From Pseudomonadota bacterium (GTDB taxonomy: Bacteria > Pseudomonadota > Alphaproteobacteria > Acetobacterales > Acetobacteraceae), in NCBI GenBank assembly GCA_021808985.1, contig JAKBAQ010000030.1, forward strand, positions 1-17,790: a DNA stretch of 17,790 nucleotides. Direction: 5' to 3'. Positions within the stretch are counted from its first letter, which is position 1; each line of letters starts with the position of its first letter. The position numbers were made by a program, and so were the translations under genes. Shown here in pieces: positions 14,272 to 17,790 of this stretch. A model generated the notes under the pieces. It was not told the DNA's origin, did no database searches, and saw nothing but the letters and a program-made list of their open reading frames with translations.

Positions 14272-14539
14272 GCCCGCCAACCTGGCTGATATTGGCGATC
14301 CCGCTCCGGCTCACGGCAAGCAGAAACCGCTGCTCCTCCACCTCGGCGATCACCAGCATGTTCTGCCCGCCCAGCGCGCGCGAGGCGACGATCCTGATCG
14401 GCGACTGCGCCGCCCTGCCGCGCCCCCAAGATGTCGCGCGCAACCGGCGGCGCAGAAAAACCGCGCCGAGCAGCAGGCCAAACAGCACGCTGAGCGAGAG
14501 CAGCGATGACGCCATCAGATCAAGGCCGGAACCGTCCAA
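14264..14539 (-). CDS. fliO: Flagellar protein FliO
   Basis: 91 residues from TTG 14539 ('MDGSGLDLMASSLLSLSVLFGLLLGAVFLRRRL'). An AGGA lies eight bases upstream and the fliL stop is four bases away; ATG 14515 has no ribosome site but would give a shorter form starting just at the membrane helix. A single transmembrane helix (~residues 9-27) is followed by an Arg-rich stretch and a small cytoplasmic beta domain 'IRIVASRALGGQNMLVIAEVEEQRFLLAVSRSGIANISQV', the usual FliO C-terminal layout. FliO is an assembly factor that stabilises FliP. The family is poorly conserved, so position between fliL and fliP supports the call strongly. Confidence 0.82.
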   Translation of the reverse strand: MDGSGLDLMASSLLSLSVLFGLLLGAVFLRRRLRATSWGRGRAAQSPIRIVASRALGGQNMLVIAEVEEQRFLLAVSRSGIANISQVGGHE

Positions 14540-14543
14540 GGCA

Positions 14544-15014
14544 CTAATCCTGCACGACGAGATTGGTGATATAAGCCGCGCTGAACGGATTTGCCGGCGT
14601 GAAATCCGCATTGCTCGCGAGCACGCCGTTGGAAATCCCCAGGCAGTTTTTCGCCAGCGTTGTCCGCGCGGCGGGGTCTTGCAGCGCCTTCTGGGTCTCG
14701 CCCATCATCAGGTTGATGATATCGGCCTTGATGATCGGCTGCAGCGCGCTGAACTGCGTCACCGCGTCCGGGTCCGTGGTCGCGAACTGGATGCTGAACT
14801 GCACATAAGAGGTCGCCGGGTCGCCCGTGTCGGCGGGAATGCTCACCACCACATTATCAAGCTCGGCGAAGAGGATCGGCTTTGGCGGCCCCGCCACTGG
14901 CTTGCCCGCCGCGGTTTTGCCGCCATGGTGCAGATACGCCACCGCCCCGCCAACTCCGCCGCCGACCACCACCAGCGCGATGCCGCCAAATATCAGAATT
15001 TTCTTACGGTTCAT
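14544..15014 (-). CDS. fliL: Flagellar basal body-associated protein FliL
   Basis: 156 residues with a strong ribosome site (AGGAGG at 15019-15024, four bases from the ATG). A short basic cytoplasmic start 'MNRKKI' is followed by one membrane helix (residues ~7-27) and a linker, then the periplasmic FliL domain: 'LDNVVVSIPADTGDPATSYVQFSIQFATTDPDAVTQFSALQPIIKADIINLMM' with the family pattern 'L....vnl........l...i.le..d......l......ird.ii..l'. FliL rings surround the MotAB stator and help motor torque. fliM, which usually follows fliL, is missing here; fliO follows directly. Confidence 0.9.
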   Translation of the reverse strand: MNRKKILIFGGIALVVVGGGVGGAVAYLHHGGKTAAGKPVAGPPKPILFAELDNVVVSIPADTGDPATSYVQFSIQFATTDPDAVTQFSALQPIIKADIINLMMGETQKALQDPAARTTLAKNCLGISNGVLASNADFTPANPFSAAYITNLVVQD

Positions 15015-15038
15015 GAAGCCTCCTGCAAATCCGCCGCG

Positions 15039-16970
15039 CTACACCGCTGTCAGCAGTGATTCGAACATCGTGTGCGCGGCGCTGATCGCCTGCGCCGCCG
15101 CCTGATACGCCTGCTGGTAATTGGTCAGCGTCACCGCCTGCTGGTCGGTGTTCACGCCCGCCACCGTCTGCAAATTCGCCGTCGCGGTGGTCACCTGCCC
15201 GGTGGTGGCCGTGCTCAGCTGCTGCGCCGCCTGCGCGTTGGCGCCGAGCGAGGTGCCAAACCCCACAATCGCCTGCTGCATGGTTCCCGCGGTGGTGGCG
15301 CCCGCGGCGGTCCACTGCGCGGCCATGCGCGCGGCGTTGCTGCCGCTGCTGCTGCCGCCCGGCGTCAGGGTCAGCGTATCGCCAGCGGCCGGCGTGCCGG
15401 TTATCGGCAATTGCCAATATTGCCCGCCCGCCGCCCCCGCCGGATACGCCACCGCCAGCGTCCCGCCCGAGCTTCCCAGCGTGCCGCTGGCAATCACCGT
15501 GCCGGGGCTGGCCGCCGCCGCCACGGTGTAGGCCGTGGCGGAAGAAAACGTCACCTGCAAATTCTGCCCGAAATAGCTGGCCGGAATCACCGCCGCGCCG
15601 CTCGCCGGCGTGCTGCTCACCGTATCGGCCCCGGCGCCCGCATTGCCGCCATTGCTGTTCAGTATCGAGCCATTGCTCTGCAATGTCCCGGGCGTGGCCA
15701 CATAGGGGTCGGCGGCGGCGATGGCGTTGGGGCTGCTGGCGGCCACCGAGATCCCGCTCGCCGCGTTCGGCGCGGGGTTGAGCGTGAACTGGTCGCCATT
15801 GGCCGGCGTGCCGGTTATCGTCAGAGTCATCCCGGCAAAGCTCGGCGGCGTGCCGCTGGGGGTAAAGCTCTGGCCGCTGGCCTGGTCCGTGGCACTCCAG
15901 CCGCTGGCGCTGCTGTAGCTCAGCAAAAACGGCCCGCCATCAAGCGGCAGCGCGCTGGCGTTGGAAATCTGCGCGCTCAGCGTGGCGCTGCCGGTATTGG
16001 CCGCGTTCGCCGTCACGCTCGGCGCCGGCACGGAGAACAGCGCCCCGCCCTGCGCGCCAGCCGGCGTCAGCCCCTGCGCCTGCGCCGTGTTCACGCTGCT
16101 GGCGAAAATCGCCGCGATCGCGCCAAGCCCCTGCAACGCGGCACCTCCGGCCTGGTAGGTGTTCACACTCGCGCCAATCACCCCATCCTGGGCGCTCAGG
16201 TTCAGCGGCGTGGCGCTGTTGCCGGCACTCAGGCTCGGCGTGCCGCCGCTGTTATTCACCTTCAAATTCTGCGCCCCGCTCTGGTCCAGCAGCACCGTCC
16301 CGCCCGCCGCCACAATCACCGAGCCATTGGCCTGCGGCAGCACATTCACCGCCAGCAGGCCCGAGAGCGTATTCAGGGCCGCCTGCTGCTGGTCCAGCAG
16401 GCTGGGATTATTCGGCGCCGTGGTCAGGTTCTTGTTGATCACGGCCAGCTGCCCCAGCAGGTTGTTGGCCGAGGTCACGCTCTGCTGCAGCGTCGCGCCC
16501 GCGCCGCTGATCGCGCCGTTAATCACCCCCGCCGCGCTCTGGAACGTCCCCGTAACCGTCTGCGCGTCGGCCAGCACGGTCTGGCGTTGCGCCGCACTCG
16601 CCGGGCTCGCCGCCAAGGTGCTGATATCCTGAAAAAACTGGTTGATCGCCGTCTGCACATCGCCATTGTTGGTCAGCGCGTTGGAAATGGTGGTGAGCGA
16701 TGAGGACTGGCTGCTCGCGGCCTGCGCCGCGCTGTTGGCCGTGCGCAGCAGCCCGGCGGCGAACCCGCTGGCCGCGCGCGCTATCTGCGGCGCCTGCACC
16801 CCGCTGCCCGGCTGCCCCGGCGCGGCGGTGGCCGTGGTGGCGTTCACCGTCTCAACGGCATATCCCGAGGTCGTGACATTCGCCAGATTATTCGAAACGG
16901 CGTTGATTCCGGCTTCAAACAAATTCAACCCGCTCAGCGCCGTGTTCATCGCGCCCGCAATTCCGCTCAT
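15039..16970 (-). CDS. flgK: Flagellar hook-associated protein 1, FlgK
   Basis: A 643-residue protein. The N terminus 'MSGIAGAMNTALSGLNLFEAGINAVSNNLANVTTSGY' is the rod/hook/HAP motif (normally ending 'NiaN..T.GY'), and the C terminus 'GVNTDQQAVTLTNYQQAYQAAAQAISAAHTMFESLL' is the matching C-terminal helix pair. Both ends pack as a coiled coil in the junction. The region at ~100-250 has the helical FlgK pattern 'INQFFQDISTLAASPASAAQRQTVLADAQTV' and 'LLGQLAVINKNL'. The middle is low-complexity Ala/Gly/Ser/Thr-rich, with two 'ITGTPA(N/A)GD' segments. FlgK joins hook to filament and is exported by the FliPQR-FlhB gate encoded next to it. The start overlaps the flgJ stop by four bases (ATGA). flgL, its usual partner, does not follow. 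Confidence 0.92.
   Translation of the reverse strand: MSGIAGAMNTALSGLNLFEAGINAVSNNLANVTTSGYAVETVNATTATAAPGQPGSGVQAPQIARAASGFAAGLLRTANSAAQAASSQSSSLTTISNALTNNGDVQTAINQFFQDISTLAASPASAAQRQTVLADAQTVTGTFQSAAGVINGAISGAGATLQQSVTSANNLLGQLAVINKNLTTAPNNPSLLDQQQAALNTLSGLLAVNVLPQANGSVIVAAGGTVLLDQSGAQNLKVNNSGGTPSLSAGNSATPLNLSAQDGVIGASVNTYQAGGAALQGLGAIAAIFASSVNTAQAQGLTPAGAQGGALFSVPAPSVTANAANTGSATLSAQISNASALPLDGGPFLLSYSSASGWSATDQASGQSFTPSGTPPSFAGMTLTITGTPANGDQFTLNPAPNAASGISVAASSPNAIAAADPYVATPGTLQSNGSILNSNGGNAGAGADTVSSTPASGAAVIPASYFGQNLQVTFSSATAYTVAAAASPGTVIASGTLGSSGGTLAVAYPAGAAGGQYWQLPITGTPAAGDTLTLTPGGSSSGSNAARMAAQWTAAGATTAGTMQQAIVGFGTSLGANAQAAQQLSTATTGQVTTATANLQTVAGVNTDQQAVTLTNYQQAYQAAAQAISAAHTMFESLLTAV
15387..15820. 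repeat. Two identical 20-base copies inside flgK (15387-15406 and 15801-15820)
   Basis: Both copies begin GGCCGGCGTGCCGG and lie 414 bases apart in the same orientation. They encode the 'ITGTPA' segments of the variable middle domain and probably reflect an old internal duplication. Confidence 0.6.
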
Positions 16971-17790
16971 AACGCACCTGCCTTGCTCTGCTCTGGCGGC
17001 GCGCTCCCCGCGCCCTGGATGGTCCCGCCCACGGCCCGCAACACCTGCGCCATCAGCGGCGACTGCGCGATATTGACGATCTTGGCCGCGTAATGTGAAT
17101 CCGTTGCATAACCGGACTGTTGCAGCGCCCCGGCAAAGCCCGCCACCGTCGGCTGCCCCACCGCGTCCTGAAAGCCCGACTGGATCTGCCCCACATAGTC
17201 AGAAACACTGGCCCCCGCGCTGGCATAATCCCGAAACGCCGCCACCTGCGGCACCAGCACGCCATCCACCATTTCATGCGTCGCCCGCCTGGTGCCCGCC
17301 TCGCCGTCCACGGCCTTTATCCCGAACAGATTATTCCCCGGCGCCGCCATGCCCCATCCGGTCTCCAGCGCGCTCTGCGCGAGCACGGCCACCGGCGGCA
17401 CGCCCAGTTGCCGCGCCGCCGCCTGAATTTGCGGCCACACCGCCTTGGCGAAGTTCTTGGCCTGGGCAAGCAAATCTCCCGCCTGGCGCAGCTCCGCCGG
17501 GGCCGCGGCCAGCACCGCCGCCCCCGCCGCCGTCATGTCGGGTGTCGCCATCATGTCAGGCGCCGCCATCATGCCGGGCGCCGCCGGCGGCGCGGGCGTT
17601 ACCCCCGGCGCGCTGTTCCCCGCGCCGCCCACCTGCCGCGCCGCCGCCCTGGCCAGCACGCCGTCATATCCGCCGAAATCATTCTGCGCGATATTCCAGA
17701 GGAACATGCTCTGGAAATTATCGCCGCCGGTGCCGAGCGCATCGGCGCTCAGCCCGCTCTTGTTCAGCTCCGAGAGCATTTCATACCACA
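16967..17790 (-). CDS. flgJ: Flagellar rod assembly protein / GH73 muramidase FlgJ, partial (5' end outside window)
   Basis: The frame is open to the right edge (residues 'WYE' precede the ATG at 17779), so the start lies beyond the window. The visible N-terminal part, 'MLSELNKSGLSADALGTGGDNFQSMFLWNIAQNDF', is the end of the rod-binding domain. A low-complexity linker follows, with three Met-rich six-residue repeats. The C-terminal domain is glucosaminidase GH73: 'AAARQLGVPPVAVLAQSALETGWG' (catalytic Glu codon at 17363-17365), then 'GNNLFGIKA' and 'FRDYASAGASVSDYVGQI'. FlgJ caps the growing rod in the periplasm and opens the peptidoglycan layer. It is the first visible gene of the operon and its stop overlaps flgK. 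Confidence 0.9.
   Translation of the reverse strand, partial: WYEMLSELNKSGLSADALGTGGDNFQSMFLWNIAQNDFGGYDGVLARAAARQVGGAGNSAPGVTPAPPAAPGMMAAPDMMATPDMTAAGAAVLAAAPAELRQAGDLLAQAKNFAKAVWPQIQAAARQLGVPPVAVLAQSALETGWGMAAPGNNLFGIKAVDGEAGTRRATHEMVDGVLVPQVAAFRDYASAGASVSDYVGQIQSGFQDAVGQPTVAGFAGALQQSGYATDSHYAAKIVNIAQSPLMAQVLRAVGGTIQGAGSAPPEQSKAGAL
17532..17585. repeat. Three 18-base tandem repeats in the FlgJ linker
   Basis: The units are 17532-17549, 17550-17567 and 17568-17585, beginning GTCATGTCGGG, ATCATGTCAGG and ATCATGCCGGG. They are in frame and encode Pro-x-Met-Met/Thr-Ala hexapeptides between the rod-binding and muramidase domains. Copies differ at a few bases, so copy number may vary between strains. 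Confidence 0.75.

Noticed and set aside
15072..16703. Open frame of 543 codons on the + strand
   Set aside because: Antisense to flgK; the Arg/Gly/His-rich translation has no domain pattern, while the - strand gives intact FlgK ends.

Overview
The window looks like chromosomal DNA of a GC-rich alphaproteobacterium, probably Acetobacteraceae (Acidocella/Acidiphilium-like). The family profile (EcsC-type protein, SOUL protein, FliL-FliO-FliP-FliQ-FliR-FlhB), the strong GC bias and the promoter style fit this. The taxonomic call is inference, because there is no rRNA or marker alignment. No stretch over 300 bases lacks a gene, and I see no tRNA, rRNA or CRISPR array.

Region 1 (1-6862, all + strand) is phage- or tail-like. 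It holds the 3' part of a parallel beta-helix protein, a tail-fibre-like protein with a collagen-like stretch and three Ig-like repeats, and a large SGNH/CE6-type esterase with an N-terminal lectin-like part. A compact lysis pair follows (XhlA-like holin candidate and GH108 endolysin, overlapping by 8 bases), then a small Ala-rich protein behind its own hairpin. A strong terminator closes the block. No capsid, terminase, integrase or repressor is visible, so this may be the distal end of a prophage, a tail-like particle or a gene-transfer-agent locus extending off the left edge.

Region 2 (6862-7050) is an AT-rich, gene-free element. It has inverted termini, a possible TAA target duplication and two 30-base palindromes 3 bases apart. 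It resembles a small non-autonomous insertion element (MITE) or a dispersed palindromic repeat, and it sits between the phage-like block and recX.

Region 3 (7079-11370) is housekeeping. recX (-) is divergent from rpmI-rplT (+), which has a good promoter and a roughly 107-base leader. An EcsC-family gene follows rplT in place of pheS/pheT, and a perfect inverted repeat spans its start. It converges on, and overlaps by TTAA, a ferredoxin/rubredoxin reductase-type flavoprotein (-). A SOUL haem-binding-family gene (+) is divergent from that.

Region 4 (11372-17790, all - strand) is a tightly packed flagellar operon, read right to left: flgJ (cut by the window edge), flgK, fliL, fliO, fliP, fliQ, fliR, flhB. 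Rod assembly/peptidoglycan hydrolysis, the first hook-filament junction protein, a stator-associated protein and the export gate are encoded in one transcriptional unit. flgL, fliM and fliN are absent from the places where they often occur.
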